From positions 744,001 to 808,000 of the forward strand of contig JALJCQ010000016.1 of NCBI GenBank assembly GCA_023091665.1: 64,000 nt of DNA. The letters run 5' to 3'. Position 1 is the first letter of the stretch. Every line of letters starts with the position of its first letter. Position numbers and translations under genes: made by a program. Below are positions 30,121 through 43,724 of this stretch, piece after piece. A model generated the notes under the pieces. The model was not told the DNA's origin and did no database searches. It saw only the letters and a list, made by a program, of their open reading frames with translations. Origin of the DNA: Pythium myriotylum. Taxonomy: Eukaryota > Oomycota > Peronosporomycetes > Pythiales > Pythiaceae.

Positions 30121-30845
30121 GCGGTCTCAACAACCACGGTACCGGTGTCTGACGCCAAAAGCCTGGATCCACGCTTCTTGCTCAGATCTAAAGCCCTGCA
30201 ATCCAGTGACTACCACCCACGAGAACCCATGCCCAGTCCACCGTGACGTGCATCGCCAATTTTTTCCGTGGATATGTCTGCTGGCAAAGTTGAGGTCTCA
30301 ATTGCTCGCGAGAAAATATTCGGGCAAGTGCCTCTGCACACCCATGATACGCACCGCACAAACGTTTCGCCAAGTGGCCTTTGCGACTAGACGGTTACGC
30401 TTTTCGTCACTGGATGTCTCTTCGGGATCGCCTTGAGATCCATTCAGAGCAGACCTCTCCCTTCTCCGTCTCTGTTGGGCCAGTGGTGGCCCCCGTACCC
30501 TGTCAGCAGCTAATCTTCGCGAGATACAGATCGCGACAAGCGCGCGCCGCTCCGCGCGGCCGCCAAAGCCGCGCGGTCGCCAAGCTCAACGTCACGCCGG
30601 CCAACACGGGGGGGACAACCTTTGTCCATCAGCTGCCCCGATGCCACGACAGCAAGTCAGCGAGAAAGTAGTCAAATCGAGCAGCTCCACTTCATTCATT
30701 GGCGGAAAGGATTATTTAAATACTGTGATTGGCAGAAACCCAACGTCGGACCAGAAGCCAGACGGCAACTCGGTCTCGGAAAAGGCGGCGCGGGCGTAGA
30801 GGCGTCGTGGGAAAGAGCGCCGGAGTCGCATCGTAAAGGGATAGC

Positions 30846-30890
30846 CCCTCTCTCTCTCTCTCTCCTTCTCTCGTCTCTTCTCTCTCTCTG
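30846..30890 (+). repeat. CT-rich pyrimidine tract in 5' leader
   Basis: Runs of CT broken by TTC and GTC, located 65-110 bp upstream of the ankyrin-FYVE ATG; may be promoter or leader sequence. Confidence 0.7.
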
Positions 30891-30954
30891 CCCCCACGAC
30901 CATGTCTTGACCCCGACCGGGAGCGAGAATCCGCCATTTTCCCTTTCCGCCGAC

Positions 30955-32796
30955 ATGCCTGCGCCGCTCGCGTTCGAATCGACCGCGGCCGAGCGCCGCT
31001 CGACGGTCGTGTACATGGGCGAGAAGAACCGCTACAGCGAGGAGGACGACGACGTGAGCGACGACCCGGCGTGGTACCACGCGCCGCGCGGCAGCCTCCA
31101 GCCGGCCTTCCCCATGAGCGTGCTCCAGAAGCACGAGTCCCAGCGCACCAACTCGACGGCCTCCGAGTCCGACGTCGACCCGATCTCGCCGCAGTGGGAC
31201 ACGTCTCCGAACGCCAAGGCAGCCGAGCGCCGCCTCGGCCTGCCCAGCGACGCCAGCAGCAGCGACGGCAAGAAGAGCAACCAACTCGCCACCGAAGAGG
31301 AAGAGGAAGAAGACGAGGACGACCACGGCGACTACTTCCCGCCCGTGCCCGGCGGACAGGCGCCGAGCGCCGCGTCGCGCCCGTCGCGTCCGTCGCTCCA
31401 GATCTCCACGCAGCGCGCGATTAACTCGCCGCCGCCGCAAATCACTTCGCCGCCCGGACGCAAGTCGGCGCACGTGCCCGTCCAGTTGCGACCGCGGGGC
31501 TCCGGCAGCAAGCTCAGCGACGTCAAGCGACTGTCGCTCGAGCGGCTCTCGGACAGCGACGCACCGCGCCAGTCGTTCGAGGTCAACACGGCGCGCCCGT
31601 CGCTCGCACGCAACCGCAGCGCGCCTCGCATGAGCTACGGCAACCAGCGCATGTCGATGGACATGCGCAGCTCCATGGACCTCGGTGGCCGCGAGAGCAT
31701 GATGAACTACCGCCCGAGTGACATGAACGCGCAGGACCTCAAGTCCAACTTCCTCACGCGTGACAGTCTCGCGGACGGCGCGCTGCACATGTCGCGAGGC
31801 TCGATCTCGCACATGCCGCGCCAGTCGGACGCCGAGCTGCCTGAGCTGCTCCGCGCGGCCAAGACCGGCAACCTGCTGCTGCTCAAGGCCTGCCTCCAGG
31901 ACCGCGACACGGACCTGACCCAGCGTGACGCTGTCCACGGACAGACAGCTCTCCACTTGGCCGTGCGCAATGGCCAGTTCGGCGTCGTGCGCTCGCTCTG
32001 CCAGAAGAAGACGACCATGAAGCTGCTCATCGACGCCGTCGACAGCCGCGACAACACGCCGCTGCATCTCGCGGCTGCGCGCTCGCGCCGCATCACCAAG
32101 TTCTTGCTCGAGCAATGCGGCGCCGACGTCACCAGGATCAACGCGCGTGGCCAGACGCCGCTCGGCGTGCACATCATCACGACGCGCCGAGACGAGCCAC
32201 TCATCGCCGAGATGCTGCTGCAGCACAATTCCGACGCGAACGCGCAGCTCGACGGCTCGACGCTTCTTCACAAGGCTGTGGACCTCAAGCTCTACGAGAT
32301 TGCTTGCCGTCTGGTGCGATACGGCGCACGCCTCGACATCAAGGACGAGAACGGGAAGATGGTCTTCGACAAGGTCAACCGCAAGGTGCTGCGGCAGCTC
32401 ATCAACAAGATCTCGTTCCCGCCCGTGTGGGTGCCTGATGAGGAGCGATCGCACTGCATGCTCTGCTCGCGCAAGTTCAGCAAGTTCCGCATCGGTGTGC
32501 GACGCCACCACTGCCGCCACTGCGGTCGTATCTGCTGCGGACAGTGCTCCCACGTCTCAGTCGAGAGCGTCGTGTTCCCCAAGTCGTTTGAGGACCGACT
32601 CAAGCAGGGCTCGGCTGCCGCCAACGATGACAAAAAGCGAGTCTGCAAGACTTGCAGCTCGGTCTTCAAGGAGCGCGAGACGCCGCAGGAACAGAAGACC
32701 CTCATGGGCAACTTTATGCAGAAGACCTTTGGCCTCGCATGGGAGGAAGTGGGTGGCCAGCAAAACGCGCCGCGACGGAGCTCGCTCGCGAACTAG
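30955..32796 (+). CDS. Ankyrin-repeat protein with C-terminal FYVE zinc finger
   Basis: 613 aa, single exon from ATG 30955. Residues 1-285 are disordered, Ser/Arg-rich with an acidic run, and contain several RxSMD/S phosphorylation-like sites. About 292-475 are ankyrin repeats (GQTALHLAVRNGQFGVVRSL, NTPLHLAAARSRRITKFLLEQ, STLLHKAVDLKLYEIA). About 490-577 is a FYVE domain: WVPDEE, four CxxC-type zinc pairs, and RRHHCRHCG, which contacts phosphatidylinositol 3-phosphate. Expected role: endosomal PI3P-dependent adaptor. Large oomycete families of FYVE proteins exist; the specific partner is unknown. Confidence 0.9.
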   Translation: MPAPLAFESTAAERRSTVVYMGEKNRYSEEDDDVSDDPAWYHAPRGSLQPAFPMSVLQKHESQRTNSTASESDVDPISPQWDTSPNAKAAERRLGLPSDASSSDGKKSNQLATEEEEEEDEDDHGDYFPPVPGGQAPSAASRPSRPSLQISTQRAINSPPPQITSPPGRKSAHVPVQLRPRGSGSKLSDVKRLSLERLSDSDAPRQSFEVNTARPSLARNRSAPRMSYGNQRMSMDMRSSMDLGGRESMMNYRPSDMNAQDLKSNFLTRDSLADGALHMSRGSISHMPRQSDAELPELLRAAKTGNLLLLKACLQDRDTDLTQRDAVHGQTALHLAVRNGQFGVVRSLCQKKTTMKLLIDAVDSRDNTPLHLAAARSRRITKFLLEQCGADVTRINARGQTPLGVHIITTRRDEPLIAEMLLQHNSDANAQLDGSTLLHKAVDLKLYEIACRLVRYGARLDIKDENGKMVFDKVNRKVLRQLINKISFPPVWVPDEERSHCMLCSRKFSKFRIGVRRHHCRHCGRICCGQCSHVSVESVVFPKSFEDRLKQGSAAANDDKKRVCKTCSSVFKERETPQEQKTLMGNFMQKTFGLAWEEVGGQQNAPRRSSLAN

Positions 32797-32929
32797 GGCG
32801 ACACAGGAGTCGTACGAATCCACAGCTGCAAGAACGAATTGCTCTGTACGTAGGATGTGACTGCTAGTTTATGTGCGTCGTTCGATGGTGTGCCAGTAAA
32901 GAAAACGTGTGCATTATTGATACCTTGCG

Positions 32930-35077
32930 TCAAAAGCTTCCGAACGATATTTGCGTCATGGCGACGGTGGGTTTCGCCTTGATGGATGCCAGGCGTTCGC
33001 GGTACTGGAGTCCGTAGTTGACTGTCTCGCGTCGAGCCTTGGGCACTTGCTCGGGGGGCGTCGGTGGTTTGATCGAAAGCTTTTGGCTCGAGTGACCGAG
33101 CATCATGCGATGCGCAGCTGCAAGCTGTTCGGGGCCTGGGACAACAAGTGGCTTTTTCTCTCGCTCCATGGCCGCAAGCCACTTGGCTTTGTCGGTGCCT
33201 GTGAAGCCGAAGCAGTCTCGTCCAAGCAAGTCGCTTGCACCACCTCTCTTGACGGCGCCTTTGACCGGTGGCAGCATCGAGCTGTGGGCCTGGGTGGATG
33301 AGGCAAAATCGCCGTCCATACTCGCTCTTCGGTGCTGTAGAGGAGCGGAGAAGCGCATTTGCTGCTCGTTCGTGTGCTGCTGAGAGGCCTCGAGCATCTT
33401 GCGATACATGCAGTTGAGGAACTCGTGTCGCGGTGGCGGGTAGATAAGCGTGTAGTCGATGAGCGTCTCGTCTTCATCCTCTTCTTCAGGCCGGAGAATC
33501 TTGCTTCCGGTAGGTTTGCTGCTGTGCGAGGGGGCAAAGTCCTGGATTCCTTTGCCGTACTTGAGCTGCAGGCTCCGGCTGAGTTCCTCCTGGTTGTCTG
33601 CGTATTTGGCGACGATCTTATCGAGGTCTCGCATTCGATCCGGATTAAACTTTTGGTAGTACGAAGTAAGAGCTTGTCTGAGATCGTCCGTGCTGAGTAC
33701 CGTGTAGCCCTCTTCATCTTCTTCAGGCTGACCAGGCTCATGCTGCTCGGCTGCTTTATCATTATTATCTTCACCGCTATGCGACGTGTCTGGGTCATCC
33801 GTCGCCAACCCTCCGTACAACCTTCGTTGCACGCTCTTGGCGAGCTCCGCCTCGTACCTCTCTTTATCTTCGGCCGAAATGCGCATGATGTCGAATGTCT
33901 GGGAGATCAGTCGCTCCTTGATGTTCCAGTCCAGCGGCGAGTCACAGCCAAAACTGGGCAGGTGGTTCACCTCAAGCAGCCAGGGCTTGAGCGTTTCGTC
34001 GACTAGCACATCCATGCCGAGGATTGAGAACGAAGATGACGCAGCTCCAGCGCTTGGAGTACTATATGTGGCCCAGATACCTGAGTCGTCTGGAGCCGTC
34101 GACGGTCGTCCGGGTAACGAGTCATGTGAAGGTCCCGAAGTCGACGCAGAGCTCACTTTCCGCAAGTTCTTTGCGAACGTCGAACGGTACTCTTGTGCGA
34201 GCGTAGGCTGCACCGCGAGGATCGCCTTCAGACAGATGTCACCAATTTTCTCCCATAGCGCATCCACTTTGTGGTCGGGAAACTTCTGTTGCTTGAGCCA
34301 CGAGAAGAACCACCGCAGCGAGCGTTTGCTCCCGCTGCCATCCTCACTGGCAGCTTTGTTGAGCTCGAAGTTGTTCGAATGCTTGTTGACTGCATAGTTC
34401 GTGAGGTGCATGAACCGCTGTTCCATATTGTCAGCGTTTGGGGCAACGTAGTCAGCGGTGCACATTCGAACAAGTCCGTCCTTGAACAAATACACACGCA
34501 GTGGCAAACAACTCGATATCAAAACGTAGATTCGCAGGTCAAATTTCTTGCCCTCGATCAACAACGGGTTCTTGACGTACTGCTGCGCGACCTGCACGTC
34601 CTGGCGATTTACTTGCTGCAAGTTCCGCGTGAGGAACACGCCGCGGCCCTGGCACATGTGGTCGGGCTTGATGATGAATGTCCGCTGGCTCACACCGTCA
34701 GCATTGAAATTCTGCTGAAAGTCGTGAAAGTCGTACGGTAGGATCCACGTTTTGGGGCAGAAGTCATACTCGTCTGGAAAGAGCTTTTTCATGCGCTCGA
34801 AGTTGCGTGCGAGCTTGGATTTGCGTGCTAGGTTGGTCATACCAGGGAAGTGGTTCACCTTGGCGAACGGCGGGAGCGTCTTGAACGTGCCCTGGAAGTC
34901 GGGGACATCGATCCAGTGGAGCGTGCACGCAGCGAGCGCTTGCTTGTCCTCTTCGTCCGTGACCAGCGACCAACCACGGTCCCGAGCGATCTTGCGCACG
35001 ACTTCGTATCGCAGCAGCGTGGCGTTGATACGCACGCCTTTCTTCGCGTCTCGGCGTCTGCTCGGCTTCTTCTCCAT
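32930..35077 (-). CDS. Tubulin-tyrosine-ligase-like glutamylase (TTLL)
   Basis: 715 aa, single exon. The ATP-grasp TTL domain spans about residues 10-430: VNHFPGMTNLARKSKLARN, TFIIKPDHMCQGRGVFLTR (ATP/Mg site), GKKFDLRIYVLISS, HLTNYAVNKHS, and ILGMDVLVDETLKPWLLEVNHLPSF with the metal-binding E-x-N. These blocks are those of TTLL4/6/13-type polyglutamylases, which add glutamate chains to axonemal tubulin. The C-terminal 280 residues are acidic and low-complexity. It is tail-to-tail with the ankyrin-FYVE gene. With RSPH3 and CFAP144-like it forms a ciliary set in this window. Confidence 0.9.
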   Translation of the reverse strand: MEKKPSRRRDAKKGVRINATLLRYEVVRKIARDRGWSLVTDEEDKQALAACTLHWIDVPDFQGTFKTLPPFAKVNHFPGMTNLARKSKLARNFERMKKLFPDEYDFCPKTWILPYDFHDFQQNFNADGVSQRTFIIKPDHMCQGRGVFLTRNLQQVNRQDVQVAQQYVKNPLLIEGKKFDLRIYVLISSCLPLRVYLFKDGLVRMCTADYVAPNADNMEQRFMHLTNYAVNKHSNNFELNKAASEDGSGSKRSLRWFFSWLKQQKFPDHKVDALWEKIGDICLKAILAVQPTLAQEYRSTFAKNLRKVSSASTSGPSHDSLPGRPSTAPDDSGIWATYSTPSAGAASSSFSILGMDVLVDETLKPWLLEVNHLPSFGCDSPLDWNIKERLISQTFDIMRISAEDKERYEAELAKSVQRRLYGGLATDDPDTSHSGEDNNDKAAEQHEPGQPEEDEEGYTVLSTDDLRQALTSYYQKFNPDRMRDLDKIVAKYADNQEELSRSLQLKYGKGIQDFAPSHSSKPTGSKILRPEEEDEDETLIDYTLIYPPPRHEFLNCMYRKMLEASQQHTNEQQMRFSAPLQHRRASMDGDFASSTQAHSSMLPPVKGAVKRGGASDLLGRDCFGFTGTDKAKWLAAMEREKKPLVVPGPEQLAAAHRMMLGHSSQKLSIKPPTPPEQVPKARRETVNYGLQYRERLASIKAKPTVAMTQISFGSF

Positions 35078-35420
35078 GGTTTTCTACAAGATTTTATCTG
35101 CTCACACCACCAACAGCCTCGAAGCAAAAAGAACCCTTCGTTCGCGAGCGGCCATGATGGTCAGCCACATTGGCCATGAGCTAAAATAGCGAGCGTTGCC
35201 TTTTTCGTCGTGTGGACCACGCAGTATGTAGCCATGTTACAAAGGCCACGCGAGAGCCACAGAAAACCCCAAGCAGAAAAATTGCACCACCCTCGCTGAA
35301 AAGATTCTCAAACAGTAGATTCAAAGGGTTAGATCGAACGGACAAGACGTCGTCCTGCTTTGCTTGTTCGTTTCTTCCGACAGACTTCAAAAGCAGGCAC
35401 TCACTCGGTGCAGATATTCC
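35078..35420. other. Intergenic spacer between TTLL and TPI genes
   Basis: 343 bp carrying the TTLL promoter and the 3' end of TPI, both on the minus strand. No additional gene is seen. Confidence 0.5.
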
Positions 35421-36336
35421 TTACTGGGCGCTCTGGATGATGGTGACGAACTCGGCCTTGAGCGACGCGCCGCCGACGAGGAAGCCGTCCACGTCGTGGA
35501 GAGCAATGAGCTCGTTGCAGTTGTCGCCCTTCACCGAGCCGCCGTAGATGATGCGCACCTTCTGGGCAACGTCGCCCGAGACGTTCTGCGCGATCCACTC
35601 GCGGAGCTGCTTGTGAGCGTCCTGGGCCTGCGCAGGCGTGGCCACGACACCCGTGCCGATAGCCCACACTGGCTCGTACGCGATCACGATGCGGTCCCAG
35701 TCCTTCTCGCTGATGATCGAGGCGAGCGCCTGGGTCTGGCGCGTGATCACGTCGACCGTCTTCTCGGCCTGGCGCTCCTCGAGCGTCTCGCCGATGCAGA
35801 AGATCACGCTGAGGCCGAGGTCGAGCGCGCGCTTGGTCTTCTTCGCGACGACCTCATCGCTCTCGTGGTAGTACGCGCGGCGTTCCGAGTGGCCCGTGAT
35901 CGTCCACTTGAGACCAAAGTCTGCTCACACCAAACCATAGACAACAACTGTTAGCTTGAACTCTCCTCACACCATCCCCCAAGTCACTGGAGTGCGCACG
36001 CACCAATGAGCTGCTCAGCGGCGATCTCTCCAGTGTAGGCGCCGAGGCCCGTGAGGCTCACGTTCTGCGCCGACACCGCGATGTTCTTCTGGACGAGCTG
36101 CTGCGTGAGCTCGAGGTGGATCGCCGGCGGCGCCACGATCACTTCGACTTGCTCCGTGTCGATTTCGACCTTGTTGAGGATGTCGGCGAGCTCGCGCACG
36201 CTCTGCTTGGTGCCGTTCTACATGAAACCCCAACGAGCTCGCCTCTTAGTGACGCGTCCACTGCAAGCGCTTCAACCACACGCCCACGTACGCATTTCCA
36301 GTTGCCGCCGATGACGTACTTGCGCACTGCAGCCAT
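35421..36336 (-). CDS. TPI1: Triosephosphate isomerase
   Basis: Glycolytic enzyme interconverting DHAP and glyceraldehyde-3-phosphate. Three exons: 36292-36336, 36004-36217, 35421-35920 (introns 74 and 83 nt), 252 aa, the normal family length. All key residues are visible: Asn/Lys in GGNWKC, catalytic His in TGHSERR, catalytic Glu in [11 protein letters not shown], the flexible loop 6 that follows it, and the phosphate-binding YGGSV and VGGASL. This copy is a stand-alone TPI with no GAPDH fusion or N-terminal extension, so it is probably the cytosolic form; oomycetes can also carry a mitochondrial TPI-GAPDH fusion, not seen here. Confidence 0.97.
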
Positions 36337-36710
36337 GATGATCACGGGAGGGAGGGAGAGAGAGAAGAGGTCGAAGGGCTTTGCGCAAAAATGCGGAATG
36401 CATCGGAGCTGGTCGGGAGCTCTTTGAAGCGGATCCTGTTAAAACCGGTTACAGAGAATGGGGGGATCCTTCGGTCGGATGACGCGCCAACTTGCCCACA
36501 AACACCAACCCGTGGGTTTTGAACCCATCCCACGGCACCCGAAGTGTGCTGGTGCGTTTCTATGGCAACCCAACGGGCCGGGTTTTCCTAAAACCCAAAT
36601 ATACTGCATTTGGATAGTTCAGGGTACACAGTCTCCAGAGGCTGACGCACATGCGTCACTGGTCTCGACAAGTGGCTTCAACCTGGACTTGTAGACGACG
36701 ACGACGTGCG
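36337..36710. other. Intergenic spacer with G/C palindromes
   Basis: 374 bp between TPI and RecQ, both minus strand. It holds the inverted motif CCGTGGG...CCCACGG (about 36510-36535) and two AAACCC/GGGTTT pairs (about 36517-36595). No ORF is supported. Confidence 0.45.
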
Positions 36711-39090
<2,380 letters not shown>

Positions 39091-39290
39091 TGCCACGAGG
39101 TCCCTCTTATCGAATAAAGTCTCACAGTGACGAGCTCAATCGGTTTTAAAGAGAATCCACATACCCGCTCTCTATTTGAGGTCACGCGGTTTTTGGAGGA
39201 TGTTTCCCTTCGCCCCAAGAGGCAAAGCCGAAACGCCACCACCTTGAAGCGACCCCCGCTGGATCTCGCAGCGTGGACGACGAACCAAGC

Positions 39291-42200
39291 ATGTCGCTGC
39301 TCAAGACGTCCGCTGTGCGTGTAGCCACTGAGCTCTTGAGCAGCTCCATGCCACTCGCACACTGAGATCCACAGAACTGATCGAGTTGTGGCCAGGTAAA
39401 CTTCGAGAAACTCTGGGAGGATATCCAGCCCGAGCTCGTGTCGCTCGTCTCGGGCGTGCCGCAGACGCTTACGAACGAGAAATGGCTTCAAATGTACACG
39501 TACGTGTGAATTTCCAGCTCGTGACGCGAGGCTCAGCGCTGATGGGGATGTGTGCGCAGCGGCATCTACAAGATCTGCACGAACCCTGGTGCGCCGCAGG
39601 CCGAGATGCTGTTCTTTCGCTTGCGTGGACTGCTCACCGCACACGTTGAGCGGATCTTGGCCGTACGAATCGGGTGTAATATCTCCATCAGTCGCCGGAT
39701 ATTGATTGAGTCATGACCAGGATCTCCGTCAAGTCGAGGGCGAGGTCGAATTTCTCGACAGCTACTGTAAGAGCTTCCGCGACTTCACGACCGGAGCGGG
39801 TTACACCTCGGAGCTCTTTCGGTACTTGAATCGCTACTGGATCACATACTCGCATTGCGAGACGGGCCAGGCCCCAGTGCCTGGAGTCTATCCTGTCCAC
39901 GATGTGAGTTGTCGTCGATCTCGCTGGTCAGTGAAACCGTAATGACGTTGGCAACTCTTCTATGGAAGCTCGCCCTTCATATCTGGCACGATATTGCCTT
40001 CACACGGCTCAAGACTAAGCTTGCCGTCTTCGCGATGCGCATATTCCGCACAGCTCGCGATTCTCATTCAGACTGCTTCGATGACGGAGAGCACGTCGCG
40101 AGTCTTGTGGAGGTAAGGACAGGCAGTAGTGACATATCCACTACATCGGTACTAAACGCTATTATCGTGAAGACCTACTTTTCGCTTGCGACGGTAAAGA
40201 AAGATCCCATGGTGCTGTATCGAGAGAATCTGGAATCGCATTTCTTGGAGGTAACGTGAAGCACTGGTAGGCTTATTCACAAGTAGCGACTGATTAGTCT
40301 TTAATTTTTGGCTAGGATACTGCTGCATATTACTCAGCGCTGGCTAAGGACTTGCTTTCGCGAGTCAGCATCTCTGAGTATCTCAAGGAGGTTGAGACAC
40401 TCTGCAAGCAGGAGCAGCGACGGTGCGAGGGCAGGATGCATCGGACGTAAGATCCTAGTGATCAGCTTATGGGCTTCAGCTTCTCACTCGTTTGATGATC
40501 CCGCAGAACCGTGGTGCAAGCTCGACAAACTTGCTGTCGCGTCCTTGTTGATGAACATGCTGAGCGAATTTGTGAGGACGCCGAGACGTTCCTGACGAAC
40601 AACCAAACAGAAGATCTTCATCGACTGTTCTCACTCTTCTCAGAACTACCGAAAGACCAGGCTCTCATTTCTTTCAAGGTTCGTGAAATTTCGACGCAAC
40701 CTCTCTTATCACTCTTGTGTTTGACTTCTTTACTGCTCAACAGAACATTCTGAAAAAGTACATTGAGCGAAGTGGCCTGGATGTGGTCCGCAAGTTTGAA
40801 CACGAAGACGCAGCAAAGAACCCCGAGGGCTACATTGATGCGTTAGTGCAGGTTCGAAACAAGTATTTCGACCTGATCCGGGAAGCCTTCGGGTTCCATG
40901 CTCTGATGAGGACAGCTTTGGACCAGGTGACCTTGGATTGCTGTGCTCCTTGGTTTGCAAATCTTACTGACGATTTACGTTAGGCTTGCCGTACTTTCGC
41001 CAACTCCCATCCCCGACTCCCAGAGCTCCTTGCAAAATACACCCACTACTTGATGACTCACGATAAACGCCGAGGTTCTACTGCCAAGAGCCCAGCAAAG
41101 CCAACAAGCGTTCTATCTGAATCCAACGTCGGAGGTGTTACACCGTTGGTAATGGAAGAGACACTTGAGAAAAAGATCGAGCACATAGGGATTGTCTTCT
41201 GCCTCATCGATGACAAGGATGTGTTCAAAAAGTATTACGCCAAATATCTTGCCAAGAGGCTGATAAAAGGTAAGTTGATTGAATCTTTGTTTCCATTCAT
41301 GTACTTATCCCTAGCGGATACCAAAGGTACATCGATTGCAAACGATCTCGAACTACTGCTAATCCAAAAGCTCCGCGATATTTGTGGCGGTGACTTCGTC
41401 TCGAAGCTGCAGAAGATGCACAAAGATAAGCTTCTGAGCAAGGTGGGAGAGATGGAGTCTAAATCTCGTGTGCATGGGCGTAACTGACTCCCACGACTTG
41501 TGCAGGAACTGATGACTGCCTTTGATACTTGGATAAACGACAGCTCACCCCAACTCATTGAGTCCAACGTACATAACAGTGCAGCGGTATCGTTCCATCG
41601 AAGCGTGTCATACCACTGCGACGTGTTGACTGCTGGTGCGTGGCCGATATCAAGTGCGGTGAGCGACTGCCAGCCCCTCCTTCCCCACGAAGTTGAAGCA
41701 CATGTCCAGCTCTTCTCGAAATTCTATACTGACCGCAGCACCGGCAGAAAGCTGCTGTGGGTTCACCACCTGTCTTATGGCATTTTGCAAGCATCGTGCT
41801 TCGATAAGAGATACGAGTTTGCCTTGAGCTTCTACCAAATGTTGGTGCTAATGCTAGTACGTTCGCTACACCCAGAACCATCTTAAGTAGAAGGCTAACC
41901 ATTCCATGTTTCAGTTCAACGACACAGACGAACTCACAGAAAAGGTTATGGCAGAGCGCACTAACATCCCTGCGAAGGATTTACATCACCACGTGATGAG
42001 TCTAGTCAAGGTTTGCTCTGCCTCATCCCCTTGAACTGGTTTTTCATGCATCCTGACCATGAGATTGAAGGCGCATATCATTTCGTGTGTGGAGTCGGGT
42101 GAAGAAAAGACTTACACTCTTAACATGTCATTTACAAGCAAGAAAACTCGAGTTTCGGTGAGTTGGGATGGGAATGACCTCATTACTCGACGTAGTCTGA

Positions 42201-42506
42201 TGATGTTCCCTGCAACTCATAAAGGCTGTACCGAGCACCCCTGTCGAATCACCAAAAGTGGCAAAAGCGGCAACCCGTGAAGTCGAGGAAGATCGCAAAA
42301 TGGCCTTGCAAGCTGCTATCGTCCGGATTCTGAAAACGCGGAGGGAAGTACTGCTCCCGCAGCTTTCTATCGATGTAGCAGAAATGTTGCGGAGTCAGTT
42401 CGTCCCGACAGCAGCGGCACTGAACCAAAACCTCGAAATTCTGATACAGAAAGAGTATGCTCGCCGCGATGAGCAGAACGAAATGCGACTGTTTTACATG
42501 GCGTAA
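39291..42506 (+). CDS. Cullin, CUL1-like ubiquitin-ligase scaffold
   Basis: Fourteen exons: 39291-39314, 39396-39499, 39560-39662, 39721-39903, 39969-40250, 40319-40446, 40507-40678, 40744-40926, 40984-41269, 41315-41442, 41506-41856, 41915-42010, 42071-42157, 42225-42506; about 802 aa. N-terminal cullin repeats (KLWEDIQPELVSLVSG, SFRDFTTGAGYTSELFRYLNRYW, VYPVHDLALHIWHD) would bind an adaptor; the cullin homology domain (LIDDKDVFKKYYAKYLAKRLIKG, CDVLTAGAWP) binds RBX; the C-terminal winged helix has IVRILKTRREV, with the Lys that becomes neddylated, and the end ...LFYMA. Exon 1 codes for only eight residues; exon 5 may contain a further intron. A 15-20 residue insertion precedes CDVLTAGAWP. 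CUL1 versus CUL3/4 needs a tree. Confidence 0.88.
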
Positions 42507-42589
42507 TTCTCCGCTGCGATGGCCGGGGAGGGTGGTAGACATGGTTTCCAGGGTGTATTCCCTTTTCACGCTTATCCAGTTCTCAAAAT

Positions 42590-43724
42590 CTACAAGACAA
42601 CCAGTTCTTGATCGCCGTATCCATACTGCCTCTTGTATTTGTTGTAGATCCGCACGAGTTCGTCAACGTAAGCTTGGTGTATTTTATCGATATCTTCTTG
42701 TGTCGGGCTGTCTTTCTTTTCGACGAAGATCGGTTTGCCCATCACTTGGTTGATCACAACACCCTCGTGGGGAACGAACGGAAGCAGTTTGTTTTTCCCG
42801 TACGAGATCAGCAGCGCGACTGAGAACCTCTTGGCGAACCACTGGCGAAACGAGAGAAGAAACCTGAGTGCAGGAGCTTCGTGAGGGCGAGAATTCAGCC
42901 AAAGGGTAGGCTCTACAAACTCACTTCGAGTGGGTGTACAGGTCTGTCTCGCCGAAAGCGTAGCAAGGTACGATGGGCACGCCGTACTTGAACGCTAAGC
43001 GGATGTGGCCCTTGCGCTGCTTAACGTAGATGACTTGCTCGCCCTGCTGCGAGAGCATTTGCTCGGCGATACCGCCAATCAAGATCACCAAGCTCTTGCC
43101 CTTGCGCAAGACCTACAACAACTCATCAGAGGTAAGTATTCGACAGCTAGCGCCTTGCATGGAGACCACAGCATTGCACCATCTCAGCCGTGGGGCGGCT
43201 CGCGTCGACGCATCCTTGCCATAAGCAGTACTCCCGATACAGCGGCACGCGGAAAACCACTGAGGCGGCGAGGTGGTTGCGCTTGTGCATGGGCGAGATC
43301 TCATGGAAAGCTAAAGTCACGACAAGTGCGTCATCTTCGAGATGAGATCTCTCGTCAACTCGAAACGAGTGCCCAACGTACAAGGCTTAGACGAGCCGCA
43401 CAGATAGGTGCCGTGGTGGACCGAGATCAAGCCGTGTGGGTGAGAGCCAAAAATGTACTGCTTCTCCGGGTCGAGCGCTTCTTCGGTCACGAGCGACGTG
43501 GGGATCGACGACATGACGCGCTTGCACACTCCAGCGTACCACGGCCAGTACCGCTCGCCCGTGTACTCGGCACCATCAAGGTACGACGGCAGGTAGAAGG
43601 CCAGAAGCGACCAGCCGACGGTCGCACGCGTGCTGAGCCCCGCCGAGCGACAGACGGCGAGCGCCGCGACACCAGCAGCCACGCACTTGGGCCACGTGCG
43701 CTGCTCGCCCTCGACGAGCGCCAT
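42590..43724 (-). CDS. DGAT2-family acyltransferase
   Basis: Four exons: 43382-43724, 43180-43310, 42925-43112, 42590-42863 (introns 61-71 nt), 311 aa. Family members are ER membrane enzymes that esterify diacylglycerol (or monoacylglycerol, wax alcohol) with acyl-CoA. Seen: an N-terminal hydrophobic region, YIFGSHPHGLIS with the catalytic HPHG, ILIGGIAEQM (the GG-x-x-E block), and RKGHI-RLAF-x-YG-VPIVPCYAFGETD, the R-x-G...VP...FGE signature. The N-terminal part is short for DGAT2. Substrate choice between DAG and others is not decidable from sequence. Tail-to-tail with the cullin gene, 83 bp apart. Confidence 0.85.

Larger units (their letters stand above)
29933..30954. other. Intergenic with CTA and CT simple repeats
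   Basis: About 1 kb, less GC-rich than flanking genes. It holds a CTA/CCA triplet run (about 30080-30120), two ATTGG boxes (about 30699 and 30731) and a long CT-rich tract (about 30846-30890) that ends 65 bp before the ankyrin-FYVE start. No reading frame looks coding. Confidence 0.55.

Noticed and set aside
30712..32553. 613-codon minus-strand frame opposite the ankyrin-FYVE gene
   Set aside because: Arg/Leu/Val-rich shadow; the plus strand has clear ankyrin and FYVE motifs.
40113..40204. Extra intron inside cullin exon 5 (GTAAGG...AAAG)
   Set aside because: The continuous frame supplies a segment of the right length before the VLY-x-x-N-x-E block; not needed, though not excluded.
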